The notes under the pieces are model-generated. The model saw only the letters and a program-made list of their open reading frames with translations. It had not been told where the DNA came from and ran no database searches. Shown here one piece after another: positions 52,794-64,000 of a stretch of DNA of 64,000 nucleotides. The position numbers and the translations under genes were made by a program. Position 1 is the stretch's first letter. Each line of letters starts with the position of its first letter. The stretch is from positions 1,550,001-1,614,000 of the forward strand of contig NW_017265134.1 in NCBI RefSeq assembly GCF_001638985.1, given 5' to 3'. This DNA comes from Phycomyces blakesleeanus NRRL 1555(-) (Eukaryota > Mucoromycota > Mucoromycetes > Mucorales > Phycomycetaceae).

Positions 52794-55614
52794 AATATAA
52801 AGGCAGTTGTAATAAAGAGAATACGCATAATAAATGCACACTACCAGATAATCAATTTATATAACATTGGCGTTTATTTCGAGGATTAGAATAAATGTAC
52901 AGCTTCGTTTAGTTTTGCACATGGTCTTCAGCGATTCAAACACATACATGCTTTTACACGTGGTTAAACAAGCCAAGTATGGCCCAAAAGTTTTCATTTA
53001 GAGCTGCATTAAAGAATATTATCAAGCTTTATTTTCTGAAATTTCTGAGATACATTGGCTACAGTCACTTTGAAGCGTAATGTTAAAATGTATATCTCTA
53101 TATGCCAAATTTAATACTTGAGGGAGAGAGGACAAAAGTTTTGATCACCTTATAAACGAATTATTTGCACCTAAAATTTTATAAGATGTGTTGATATGGC
53201 TACCAAGAAATTGGATATACAGCACAACAGCATTGGTGGGTACCCAGAAACTGTTTTCATATGCCTAAAGCTATAATCGGTATATCAAGGGTACCTTACG
53301 CTTTTCTTTTTTTAAAAAAAGCGTTAGTTTTGGTGCTATGGTAACAATGTTTCTAACCATTTTTATTTACTATTTGACTATTAAAAATACACGACAAAGC
53401 GCCAACATATCTGATAATTTTTTATTGGGTCCCAAGAAAATCAGGAATATGTGTGTACAGAAATAGGTACATATTACTTCTCCACAGATCAATCGATTGC
53501 CTTGAATTGAAGCCCAAAACTTAATGTAATTAGCCAAAAAATACTTATTCGTAATGTAGTACGATGGTTTGTAACTCACAATAAAAAAAATTGGTCTACC
53601 AATCTGGCAACAATTAATTGTAAATGTGGAATGCTATTGCCATAAACAATGACTTTGTATCCAAGGTACATAATAACAAAATGATATTTTTGCTGTGATA
53701 GTATTTTCTCGTTTTTTTTTCCTGGGGTGCATACTAAGTGATGGTTATTTTGAGAATATATCTTATTCAGACATCATGTTAACTTTATTATCAGTTGATC
53801 ATATAAATATAGCCAAGGGCAAGATAAGTTTTTGATCAATAAGTCAAACTAAATAAAAATAAAACAATTAATATATATTCATTAAGATCAAATGCTAGGC
53901 GACTCATCACGATTTGTGTTATTTCGCTATAGACATCCACGATTTGACAGAGCTTGTTTATCATAGACACACAAAGAGTGATCCTACAGGGCCGAATTTT
54001 TCTGGTGAGGCACGACGTTTTTATTTCACCAGACTGATTAATTGTGTTTATCTCTCTAGGGCTTAGTGCCCTTCTCTAATCCTTTAAGGCAAAATGGTGT
54101 ATCTTGAAGTTCATACAATATATTGACATCAAAATAATTGTTTGCATCCTAAATTTAGATTTTATCATAAAAAACACACTATATCAATATCCAATTATAC
54201 AAATACTACAAGGAGAAATTTTAATTATTGTTGAATATTTTACTATTTATTGGTCTTCTTACGCGTACTATATATTTCTCTTGATTTCATCTATTGTATC
54301 TATATTACCGTAAAGTAGCCCAAAATTTATCATTGAAAAAAGACAGAACCAGTTTTAACGCATCAGCTAGTGAATAATCCCCGCTTATCCTTTTATTTCT
54401 GTTTTTTTTCAAAGCACAAAAGATAATCTTGATACGACAATTCTGTATCCAAGCTTGTATTAACTATTATAATAAGAATGGAGTCTTAGGTACCAGATAT
54501 GATTACTCCATGTCAGCAAAAAAGTCTCAATTTGTGGTTTGATAGAACCAAAATGTCGCCTCCCACCAGAAAACGCCGTCCCCTCAGGATTAACAAACAT
54601 TTTATTGATTCAAAAACTCCGTGAAAATTTGAATCGTGCCGTATATCAAAAATACTTTGATAGCTCATGAAGATACCAGATTTATGTAAGTGGCCGCAAC
54701 ATATTTGTAAGTAGCAGAAAAAGGAATATTTAGTATATCGTTATTCCACAAATCCGTAGTTTGGACTTGATAAGACCTCCAAAAAATTCCTGAATAAAAG
54801 GCATGCTCGAAATAACAGCCGCACGCTATCAGATCTATAGCAAACAACGGCATAATAGAACTTGTGTGGTTTTAAAGAGTGTTTTACTTAACAAACCGGC
54901 CTGAATTTTATAGAATTCTATTTAAAGTTGGCAATAAAACAAGTCTATCACTTATTGAATTTTCTGGAGGCCTAAACGATAGAACTTTCCTACGCAAATA
55001 TTGAGGCAACATCAAAAAGCTTTTTCGTAATTTAATAAAAGTTATGGTTGATACCAAATCCAATCACATGTTTTACCTTTGATGCTTTAGTAATAATATG
55101 TCTTATTTAATTCTAATCATTTTAAGTTAAACCATCTTCTTCTGCAATATACCATTACATCTCTTTCGAAAGACTCATTAAGTTCAATCATGGAACGTAC
55201 CGAAAAAAAAAAGATACAACCATTAAAATCCCAAACACACCAAGAAAATTGAAACCATTCGTTAAAGAAGTCCCGGTGATCTTTACATGAAAGAAAGCTG
55301 TAATAAGCCATGTAATTAACCAGAAAAATATATATCAGAAAAAAAATGCTTTATTATTTTTAAATTCATATATATCTTTTTATAATCATTTCAAATATAA
55401 AAATAATAAAGTCAACTTAGTATGAGACATTGTATAACATTGTTACATGACTATCGTATAAATAGCGAACATTTTTGTATTTGCCGATTGATCTGATTCT
55501 AGCATTTTTAGGTAACACACTGACGTTTTCGAGCAGCTTTATGATAAGAAATATGTCTTATTTGTATCTATTGATCTAATTCAATAATTATATAATGGCT
55601 TTTACGGTCTAATT
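52794..55614. other. 2.8 kb AT-rich region without recognised genes
   Basis: Only frames under 70 codons. A hairpin-prone tract (CGCTTTTCTTTTTTTAAAAA, then AAGCG) is at ~53298-53325. No recognisable protein motifs or transposon ends. Confidence 0.5.
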
Positions 55615-57433
55615 CTACTTATAGTTTGCATTGAGCAAGAACATGCGGCTAAAGACAAGCAAACCACGCGATACTGGGGGATCCATAGCGGTCACCGCAA
55701 TCCAGTACTTGATAGCACGACGAAGGGAATCCCCGTTGGCATTGATAGAACGACTACAACAATAAATGATAAGCTACACATGCAATATATATATATATTA
55801 ATTGGTCTGTTACTCACATGCCACGTTCTTCAGCAGCCTGTTGGAGCTCAGGAAGAGGAAGAGTTTCAATACCTTCCTTTACGATCAGCTTTTTCCAGGA
55901 AAACAAAACAAAATAAATTAATTTATTCAGTTGTTGGTAAGAAGGGTATACTATATATTTTATTGTTTACCTTGTCATCTTCAAAAAGATAGTCTAAATG
56001 CTTGTTCAAACGCTTCTTGAGAATACCCTGTGTTCCCCATCCAGAAAGGCCCATGAAGCTAGTTAATACCCCCAAAAAAATAGCAAAGTTAATAAAGCTA
56101 TTGTCAAATATCGAGAAGTCTTACCAGCAGTATGAGGACAAGTGTGCCCGATCAATGCGAGTGAGTTCAAAATCATAGTTGTAAGCCTTTGCTGTCTTTG
56201 CAAAGGTTCTAGGGTTCAAAAAGTCTTCAGGAGAGATCTACAAACATAATGAAATTCGTACATTATTAAAGTAGTTCCATCCAATCCACGATTTATCCAA
56301 TGTACCAATCATTTTCCAAAGAAACAAAAAGACGTGCATGCGTTTGTATAAATAAATATTGTATAACTTACGCCTTCAATGCTATCGGCAGACATAATGA
56401 CATTCTTTGACATGTTTTGACGGATCTTATCCAACTTCTCGCGCTGCTTAATCTATTTTTTTTAAAAAAAGTTATAATAATATTACATATATGTATTAGT
56501 TAAGCTTTGATCCTATATATAGGTGATTTTAACTTAATATAATTATTACCACTTGGCTCTCTTTCAAACAGGTGCTGGGAACAGCTCCAGGGACATACAT
56601 AACTAACAATGGAATCTTTTCTCAATTATAATTAGCCATTTATCCGCAGCTTAGTAAGTAGATGAAAGAACAAAATAAAACACTTACAGATTCAGGAAGG
56701 ATCATAAAAACAAAGCCAAAAGGAATAAGCTTGAGCATATCCTTGTGCGAGTTGTGTACCTATTAAAAAGTGGATATTATAAGTATGGTTTCTTTTAGCA
56801 ATAATAATAATAGAGACATACAAGCTGGAATTCTGCTCTGTTCAAGTTGTAGCCTTCATTTTGTACTCTTTGTTTCAAAGCTTTGGCAGTCTTGCCGTTG
56901 GCCCAGAGGAGCTTCAAACCGTTCTTGTAAAAGGAAATAAGATCCTTGGAGAACTTGATAAATTTACCGATACGAGAGGTGGGTTCATTTGTATTGGGTT
57001 CAGCAGGGGTAACGGGTGTTTGTTGTTTGTTGGTAGATGTAGAGGAAGCACGATATTTGATCAAACTTGCTGGGCTAGCTCTGTTAAAAAACAACAACAA
57101 CAGAGATATTTAATAAATAAACTTTACTGCCTGAACAAAATATAATTCCTTTATATATATATTATTTTAACCTTTTTGACAAAAAGACTTTGCTTTAATA
57201 AAGAAAAACTTATTCAGTTTTATCTATACCTCAAACTAGGCGATGAGACATGAAGTCCACTAATATACAAGCTGCGACAGGTACCAGGACGCTGGGCCAG
57301 GGGTCGAGTAATCAAAGGACTTACACTGTAGAAAAAGGTAATTAGGGTGGTTTTATGAATCGAATGCGGTTTCCTTTAATAATTACCGAGCACAAGCTCG
57401 AAGAGTCTGACGTCCAAGAATCGAGGTAGCCAT
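55615..57433 (-). CDS. LETM1-like inner mitochondrial membrane protein, 10 exons
   Basis: Exons (minus strand): 57387-57433, 57230-57325, 56822-57080, 56684-56759, 56550-56602, 56372-56452, 56125-56237, 55971-56058, 55818-55888, 55615-55753, totalling 340 codons plus TAG. The N-terminus (MATSILGRQTLRACAR, Arg/Ser-rich to ~60) looks like a mitochondrial presequence. The LETM1 domain follows: SRIGKFIKFSKDLISFYKNG and LLWANGKTAKAL. The membrane segment LIPFGFVFMILPESVIMYVP leads into PSTC. Further on are FMGLSGWGTQGILKKRLNKH, LPLPELQQAAEERG and RRAIKYWI. In yeast the relatives Mdm38/Ylh47 act in K+/H+ exchange and bind mitoribosomes. The donor after 56684 (A-GTGTTT) is preferred over the stronger-looking GTAAG four bases away because only it keeps the frame. 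Confidence 0.88.
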
Positions 57434-58168
57434 TGCTTAGATAAAGACTAACACACAAGTTTGGTTCCTTGTTGCTCTACTCGCTAATGTAACAACAGTC
57501 ACAAGAAGAACAAAGAAAGCAAACAAGATGATCATTTCCTTGATTTTGGCAGATTTGATGATCTGTTGTAAGGTCTTGAGTAAAACTAATAGACTGTATG
57601 TATACTCTTTTCAGTATGTTTTTTTGTAGGCTCAAGTAAAGAGAAAATATTTTAACAAAAAGTAATAAAAATTCAATAATGATGTATTTTGATGTTCAAT
57701 CGATGCTCTTATAATGATTGTATATAATCTTAGTAACAAAAAAATATTATGATTAATTAATAATGAATATAATTGAAATAAAACTGTATTATTATCAAAT
57801 GTTAACATAATAGGTAGTTTATATATTTTTATTTTATTTTATTTATTTATTTTTTGCAGAAAAAAAAAGATCAGTATAATATTTAGAAATAGCAGTAAAA
57901 GAGAGTGTCTGACTACTTCTTTAATATAACCCTTGTAAAAATGTACAAGCTACTAATACTTTAAGCAATTATAAGAATTAAATAGAACATATTATATACA
58001 GTTTTTGTGGCCAATGCTCGCTGTGGTCTGCACGATACGTCAAAAATAAAGTTACCGAGTTGACAGTCACGTGCAGGAATCTTAGAGATCGGCGTGGCGC
58101 TCGGTCAAAGAGGTCTGTCGAGCAGGCGCAAGGGGTGGGTCCTTCCTTCCGTTTCGCATCAATACACA
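57434..58168. other. Divergent promoter region, LETM1-like and eL36
   Basis: AT-rich with a GC-richer last 170 bases before the eL36 start, where the pyrimidine-rich leader (TCCTTCCTTCCG) lies. Confidence 0.6.
58068..58073. promoter_or_regulatory. CACGTG E-box upstream of eL36
   Basis: A perfect palindromic CACGTG about 100 bp before the ribosomal-protein start codon. Cbf1/bHLH-type sites often control ribosomal protein genes in fungi. Use here is inferred. Confidence 0.35.
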
Positions 58169-58752
58169 ATGGCTCCTCAGCAGAAGTCTGGTCTTGCCGT
58201 CGGCCTCAACAAGGGTCACATCGTCACCCGCCGTGAATTGAAGATCACCCCCTCCTACACCAAGGGTGTACGTATACATTCCTCCTTATTATATGGATGG
58301 ATGGGTAGATGGATGGATGGATGTATTGACTTTTGGACATATTGACATCATTTGGATGTATTTAATGGATAAAGATTATTTTGGATGGAAGATATCCAAG
58401 AGAATCTCAATCCATAAATGCTTACTTCATTGATAAGATCATGTTAAAAAAAAGCAAGCAAACTACCAACATCTTTACCATCCATAATGTCAAACAAAAG
58501 AATCATTTTCTCATTCTGCTATTCTTTTCTTTTAATATCTAGGCCGCTTCCAAGCGTACTACCTTTGTCCGCAGCATCGTCCGTGAGGTTGTCGGTTTCG
58601 CCCCCTACGAGCGTCGTGTCATGGAATTGATCAAGAACTCCAAGGACAAGCGCGCCAAGAAGCTCACCAAGAAGAGACTCGGTACCTTCCTCCGTGCCAA
58701 GAAGAAGATTGAGGAGCTCTCTGCTGTCATTGCCGAGTCCCGTCGTCATTAA
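58169..58752 (+). CDS. RPL36: 60S ribosomal protein eL36, 2 exons
   Basis: Exons 58169-58267 and 58543-58752 give 102 codons plus TAA (yeast L36 has 100). It begins [20 protein letters not shown] and has [13 protein letters not shown] before the intron and [20 protein letters not shown] after it. The basic tail is [20 protein letters not shown] component of the large ribosomal subunit. Codon use is strongly biased to C-ending codons (GCC, AAG, CGT/CGC), as expected for a highly expressed gene and unlike its neighbours. Confidence 0.97.
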
Positions 58753-59165
58753 ATTCTTTTTTATTCAATGATGAAAACGGCATTGGAGAAACTATCAAAC
58801 AAAAAGACAATTTGCCTGCATTCACTTTTACTGTAGCATTTTGTTCTTGGTTTCACCGACACAGCATCGTATAACTTTCTTAATCATTAAAAATTCAAGA
58901 AAGATTTTGCGCCTTTATTTGTTTTTTGGTTTTGGCCATTTTTTTTGCTTTTAAAAGCATGGAACTAGAGTATGGGTGTGTAAAGAGGTTCATGGTTCAA
59001 TAGTGCTATGACGCAACAATGGGCTAAGGGAAGTGTCGGGTATTCAATAACAGTGGCAATGGAAAGAGTGTTTGAGAGATGGTTACTCAGGGTTGAGGAA
59101 GCTGCACATAAAAGCGCATTTAAAATAAGAAACTCTCTTTAGTCCTCATAGTTAAATTTTGTATA
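58753..59165. other. Spacer between eL36 and Vta1
   Basis: 3' region of eL36 and promoter of the next gene. Nothing else seen. Confidence 0.6.
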
Positions 59166-60392
59166 ATGAGCATTCCTGAAGAACTAAAGTACATTACACC
59201 ATATGTACAACGGAGCCAAGAGCTGGCTGAGAGAGATCCTATAGTATCTTACTATGGTAACGCCTCGTTTGTTATTATAATATCATATATTCACATAAAA
59301 TAAATAGCGCAATACTATGCTGTGAAGCTTGCCATCGCGAGGGGTCCCAACAACAAAGACACCAACGCTTATCTGTCGCATCTTCTCGACTCATTAGAGA
59401 AGGTAATCTAATTGCAGATTACAAATAAAAAGTATTTTCTAATCTTATCACAACTTTAATAGCTCAAGGCTGCTCTTGGAACAGACAACGAAGCTATCGT
59501 AGATGATATTGTTGGCTATGCACACGTTGAAAACTTTGCTCTTAAAGTTTTTCTGAATGCAGACAACGAAGATCGCAGCGGCAATGCAAGCAAGTACGTT
59601 TCCAAATAATACGTTTTAGTAAAATATTTCAGAATCGTATGTGTTTTTCATTTTCATTTAATGTTTTTATATGTATATAGAAAGACAGCAAAGAACTTTT
59701 TAGCTGCTTCGATATTCTTGGAGCTTTTAAAGTCGTTTGGAGATTTAGATCCCGAAGTGGAAGCCAAGATCAAGTATGCCAAATGGAAGGCGGCTGATAT
59801 TATGAAGGCCCTGCGTGAAGGGCGCACACCTGTTCCTGGACCACCTGGTGGGATTATAGAGGAAAATGAAGAGGTTGGAGATCTTCCTGCTGTAGCGACA
59901 GCACCTGCTGCACCAACTACAGCGGCAGTAACAGATCCTGATATCGTACCCTTTCAAACAACCCCTTCGATCTCGGAATTCCCTAGCCCCCCTTCAAACT
60001 TTACTGCCCCTCTACCTTCACCCAGCGATCAATCCAACACACTTGGAGACTTGCCACCCACACCCTCTAGTTTACCCCAGTTTCCTGTTGCACCCGTGAA
60101 TACCGCCCCTCCAAACAATGGCAGCGCCAACTATTCAGCACCAGTTTATCATCAACAAACCCCAACCCCAGCCCCAGCTCCTACTTCTGTACCTGTCTCT
60201 GCTCCTCCCCCGACAGTTAATTATGCTCCTCCTCCTACTACCATTAGTCCTGCTGCAATGACTGCTGCCCAGAAGAATGCCAAGTGGGCCATCAGCGCAC
60301 TTAATTATGAAGATATCCCGGCTGCAAGAACCCAACTTCTGTCTGCATTGGAACAGATTGGTTTCAACCGCAACAACAATTTTGGGTTCTAG
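59166..60392 (+). CDS. VTA1: Vta1/LIP5, activator of the Vps4 ATPase, 4 exons
   Basis: Exons 59166-59256, 59308-59402, 59463-59593, 59681-60392 give 342 codons plus TAG. The N-terminal ~160 residues form the paired MIT-like domain that binds ESCRT-III (ELKYITPYVQRSQELAERDP, YYAVKLAIARG, AHVENFALKVFLNADNEDRS, AKNFLAASIFLELLKSFGDL, KIKYAKWKAADIMKALREG). A Pro-rich linker of ~140 residues follows. The C-terminal VSL domain (QKNAKWAISALNYEDIPAAR, QLLSALEQIG) dimerises and stimulates Vps4. It acts at endosomes in multivesicular-body sorting. It converges on CSN2, with 231 bp between stop codons. Confidence 0.95.
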
Positions 60393-60623
60393 ACAAAAGT
60401 CATGCACGAATTGATAGTGTCTGTGAGAAAATCTTTGTAGTATAGCTTCATATACTTGTATACATAAATACATAAATGCAAATAAAAATGAAATGAAATA
60501 AAAACGAAAATATTATGCTTCATATTTGTGGAATCGCTTAAAAGACTATTTTTTTTGTTTTCGTGTTTTATTATCTTTATAAAGATGTGTATAAACTAAG
60601 TGTGTAAATCCAGAAGAGTTGAT

Positions 60624-62873
60624 TTATGTTGCCTTCCCAATCACTGTTTTTCCTAGACAAGAAACATTGTTGGACCACTTGTCGATAGCCTCGTACCGAA
60701 GGGCATCTGTCAGTCTATTTAAGATTGGATTTTGTTAATCGGTGCACAGCAATTGCGCAGTTGCGTGTTTTTTTATGTTTTACCTTCGATCAAGCTCAAG
60801 TCTAGCGTTAACTTGATCAATCCTTCCTGCAATCTTCTCATTTAGAATAAGTCCCACCAATAGCTCCTCTACTTCTTCCACAGGAATATTAAGTTGCTAA
60901 TTAAATTCGACAAAGTCAGTATACCGTCAAATACACATTAAAACAAAGCTTACTTTGGAGATAAAGCCAAGTTCTATCCGGGTATAAGGCTTAATGAGTT
61001 TAATAAGCACTTGAGTACGGATGTTTTTGAGCACATCATCAATGTAAGTTCGAATAAACGGATCACCCATAATTGAATTGTGATTTGCTATAATTCGTTA
61101 TGATTAGTAACATTTCTATTTCTCAAGTGTATAATGTCTTACTCTTCAAGATTTTTTCGAATTCACGGATTTCTTTCTTTTGATAAGCGCTTACTAAACT
61201 AGTCATTGCAGCAATCTCTTTATCATTTTTGTATCTATGGATCGTTAAAAAGACTTTAGCATTAAAAGTATAATAAACACACATTAAACAACTTACGGTT
61301 TTGTTTCTTGTGAATCAAAGGGATTGATCTGAGATTCAGTCAACATAGTTGCTAGTACCAGATACCTTATTTTTTTTTTGCAATTAGTACACATTTCATT
61401 CGCCACACCACACACACACACACAAAGAGAGAGAATATTACACACTTTAAAACTTGGATACGTTGTGGACTTCCTGCCTCATCATAGTTTTTAAAAGATT
61501 CAAAAAAGTCTGTCTGGGCATCATCCCATTGTTCTGATCAAGGCATACCATTAGTTTTCAGCCTATGATTGAACCTTATTTTTCTTTTCCAATTTGATAT
61601 CTAAAAACTCACTTTCTCCCATGTGCATTTTACCACCACACTCGCGGATAACACCCATAATACGAGGATGAGGTATGGCAGATTTAACATGTAAGCATTG
61701 CTGATAGAGTTCCTAATAGCAAGAACCAGATATAGGTGTAAATAAGTGTCTTATTAAACTTTAACTTTGCTTACCTTTAACTTTTTATTGTTCTTTGTTT
61801 CGGTATACATTTGGATTTCAAGTGCCAGTACTTCCAAGAGATGAGTTCCCTTGCGTTGATCATCAGTTCCATCATCTTTTTGACAGGCAGAGTGAAGTTG
61901 TCGAAGAATCTATAGCCCATGTACCCAATCTCAGCTTTGACTATATATGCTTGATCGAATTTATTCATTTCTAACCTTGTTGAGTCGACCATATTCCTTG
62001 CGATCCAACCAAAGCTTAGCTAGCTTAAGATTTGTCTTGACCCACAAACGCTAATAATTCTTGTTAGATTTTTATATACATATATGTACTAAAGCCTCCT
62101 CTGATTCATTGCCTACTTCATTCTTTGTCTCTAAAAGGGAATCAAGTGTAGTCTGGTAGAACTTTTCCATAAACGACATATTATCTGCGGTTGATACATA
62201 GTCCAGGATATTATTGATACTTTTCTCGCTGTAGTTGCGAGTGACAGCTGATTTGACATAAGTCAATAGTTCATGGTAGTATTTCAGTGTCTATTGCAGC
62301 CATATTCCAGTCAATCTCGGTTTATCAAATACACACACATACACAAGGAAAGAGAGAAAGATGTTGTAGGGCTTACTTCTTCGTGTTTTCCCAGTTGAAA
62401 AGATATTTTGATCATTTGTTTCAATGCTTTGAATCCCCTTTAAAGTAAGAGACAGATACAAAGTTGTCAACCCAAACATCCTTTTCTTTTCTTTCTTATC
62501 GTCTCCTTTGAATATACGACTCGCGGGTCCAACATACCAATCACCCTTTTCTTCTTCTGTGTCTACTACGCTTTGGAACTCAGAGATCGCACCCTCTGGA
62601 TCGTCTTCCTTTCGTGCTGTATGAAGTGGGATTGAAGGATGAGTTATTTTAAAAGCTTAATGCTTAGGTTTGTTCAATAAAAACCTTTTGCATTATAGTA
62701 CTTGTTTTCCAAGTCTACATCGGGCTCTTCGTCATCGCTTCCATCTTCGTAGTCAAAATCGTAGTCCTATACATTGTAGAAATTAAATTACAGTTAGGTT
62801 CATTCAAATAAGAACATTAGATAACTAGACTTGCCTGATCGTCATCTTCGAGCATAAAGTCATCGTCGCTCAT
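60624..62873 (-). CDS. CSN2: COP9 signalosome subunit 2 (CSN2), 14 exons
   Basis: Exons (minus strand): 62835-62873, 62685-62766, 62538-62616, 62377-62437, 62117-62290, 61976-62050, 61775-61909, 61613-61712, 61446-61533, 61297-61365, 61143-61234, 60954-61087, 60784-60896, 60624-60714. They total 443 codons plus TAA, exactly the length of human CSN2. The acidic N-terminus ([33 protein letters not shown]) is the Cullin-contacting tail. A helical repeat array follows ([58 protein letters not shown]). The PCI winged helix is at the end ([39 protein letters not shown]). The COP9 signalosome removes Nedd8 from cullins. Intron 1 has a GC donor, and intron 9 starts GTGTGT. Confidence 0.96.
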
Positions 62874-63325
62874 TGTAAATAGTGTAAAGTTAAAGGCGAG
62901 AGGAGGTAAAAAAAAATGACGTTGTAGTTTCCTGCACTCGTTCCTTTATTTTTTTATATGTGTATAAAATACTTTTTTTGTATTGTCTGTGACGTGAATA
63001 TTTTTTGAGTTACTTTGCTACCATGATAGAATAGAATACAGTGTCAAACAAAGCACAGAAAGTGAATACAGTATATGTATTGGTGTTTAGCAAATAAAGG
63101 TCAAATGAAGCGGTATCTAATTTTAAACAAAACAAAAAAACGATATCCAAAAAGAATAATAATGTATATATGTGTTGAAACAAAGACTATTCTAATAAGA
63201 GTTTTCTACTGCACCAAACAGATGCAGTTTATACAAGAAGAAAAAATACAATTGCATGCATAGGATAATATTCTTTGGATATTGGTCACACAGCAGGAAT
63301 TCAATAGGGGTTTCTTTTTTCGTGT
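62874..63325. other. Spacer between CSN2 start and the small downstream gene
   Basis: CSN2 promoter plus AT-rich sequence, no gene. Confidence 0.6.
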
Positions 63326-63559
63326 TCAAGGAATTATATTCTGTTTAGTCTGCTCTTGTTGTTTGGCTTCGTATGGAGGTAGATCAGATTTGCGATAGTA
63401 GATTATATCGCAGCACCCAAGCGACTTGCGTTCTCCCTTATAAGGTCTGTACGGCTTAGGTTGCTTAACTTTCTTGCCTGTAAATTGTTCAATCAGTATG
63501 ATATATGAATAATAATTTATCATCTTATTACCACCGGCACCGCAGATAAATATACACAT
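63326..63559 (-). CDS. Small 59-residue protein with double-Cys motif, 2 exons
   Basis: Exons 63532-63559 and 63326-63477 joined by a 54-nt GT-AG intron give 59 codons plus TGA: MCIFICGAGG, then KKVKQPKPYRPYKGERKSLG, CCDIIYYRKSDLPPYEAK and a Gln-rich tail. The intron falls inside a glycine codon and removes a stretch that, if translated, would not fit the basic, Tyr/Pro-rich rest. N-terminal Cys residues plus a basic cluster suggest a lipidated, membrane-attached peptide (inference). No family recognised. Confidence 0.6.
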   Translation of the reverse strand: MCIFICGAGGNKMINYYSYIILIEQFTGKKVKQPKPYRPYKGERKSLGCCDIIYYRKSDLPPYEAKQQEQTKQNIIP

Positions 63560-64000
63560 TTTAAGGTTGATAAATAGAAAGATAGAGAGATATCAAGGTT
63601 GGTTGGTCGATTGGTCTTTTTTATATCTATTTAATTCTGCGGATATGATTATGTGGACTATATGGCAACATAAGCTTCAAGACAAAGAGATTGACTTTAT
63701 GCAAACATAAAACCATGACAACTTCCGAACCAATGTGTATATTAGAGTATGCCGTCAAAATGGTAGTTGATGATACATTATAACAGTATAAAGTATTGAT
63801 TTCTTTATTGATCTCATCCTGACTACCGGGAGAATATATTTTACAGAAACAGTATCTTGGAGACCAATTGAATGATTCATTCGCCCATAGTTCAACACAA
63901 TGGCCAGATAGCAATATGATCTCATTGGTAGATTGATGTTTAATAATAGATATTATTACACAGTCAATATAGGCGAGAAAAAAGGTTTTGGCTTTGTAGC
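63560..64000. other. Right edge, no gene called
   Basis: A 95-codon minus-strand frame at 63627-63914 has no recognisable motifs and average AT-rich codon use. I leave it uncalled. Confidence 0.45.

Noticed and set aside
53370..55311. Short minus-strand frames (62-69 codons) with aromatic-rich sequence
   Set aside because: No resemblance to the orphan family or to transposases strong enough to call; expected by chance in AT-rich DNA.
1..64000. CRISPR arrays, operons, ribosome binding sites
   Set aside because: The sequence is nuclear fungal DNA with spliceosomal introns. No regularly spaced repeat array was seen.

Overview
The window is nuclear DNA of a filamentous fungus. Genes carry many short GT-AG introns (about 40-150 nt), intergenic DNA is very AT-rich, and the conserved proteins (Hook, Sec6, Vta1, CSN2, TAPT1/Emp65, LETM1, ORC4, eL36, a Mdm-type mitofusin) are typical of an early-diverging lineage. 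The style of the hormone-sensitive-lipase-like hydrolase, of the LINE and of the Tc1 elements suggests Mucoromycota, probably Mucorales. The species assignment is inference. There is one 100-N assembly gap.

Left part (1-26.3 kb) is mostly housekeeping. It holds a 5' part of an Fzo1/mitofusin gene (minus, runs off the left edge), a degraded copy of an orphan membrane-protein gene (4.24-4.96 kb), a 13-exon Hook dynein-adaptor gene (minus), a complete but inactivated LINE with a 15-bp target-site duplication (10.36-14.60 kb), a TAPT1-family gene (plus), a MIT-domain gene interrupted by an assembly gap and a false duplication (minus), about 3 kb without clear genes, and an REXO1/Rex3-type RNA exonuclease gene (plus).

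The middle (26.3-36 kb) is accessory. Two Tc1-like DNA transposons with TA target sites are both inactivated. They sit next to an intact 548-codon gene and a broken neighbour. Both belong to an orphan family with a signal peptide and several membrane segments. Two more intact members lie on the minus strand at 48.2-49.8 and 51.3-52.8 kb, in a gene-poor AT-rich stretch from 45.5 to 55.6 kb. Together with the relic at 4.24 kb the window has five copies. I cannot assign a function to this family. It is the most interesting unexplained content here.

Between these islands (37-45.5 kb) lie Sec6 (exocyst), a single-exon unknown gene, an HSL-like alpha/beta hydrolase and ORC4. The right end (55.6-64 kb) holds LETM1-like, eL36, Vta1, CSN2 and a small 59-residue protein gene. 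Several of the conserved genes serve membrane trafficking or endosomal sorting (Hook, Sec6, Vta1, the MIT protein, TAPT1). I see no operon-like organisation, so this is probably chance. Exon coordinates were derived by hand from splice sites and reading-frame continuity. They add up to whole codon numbers in every complete model given.
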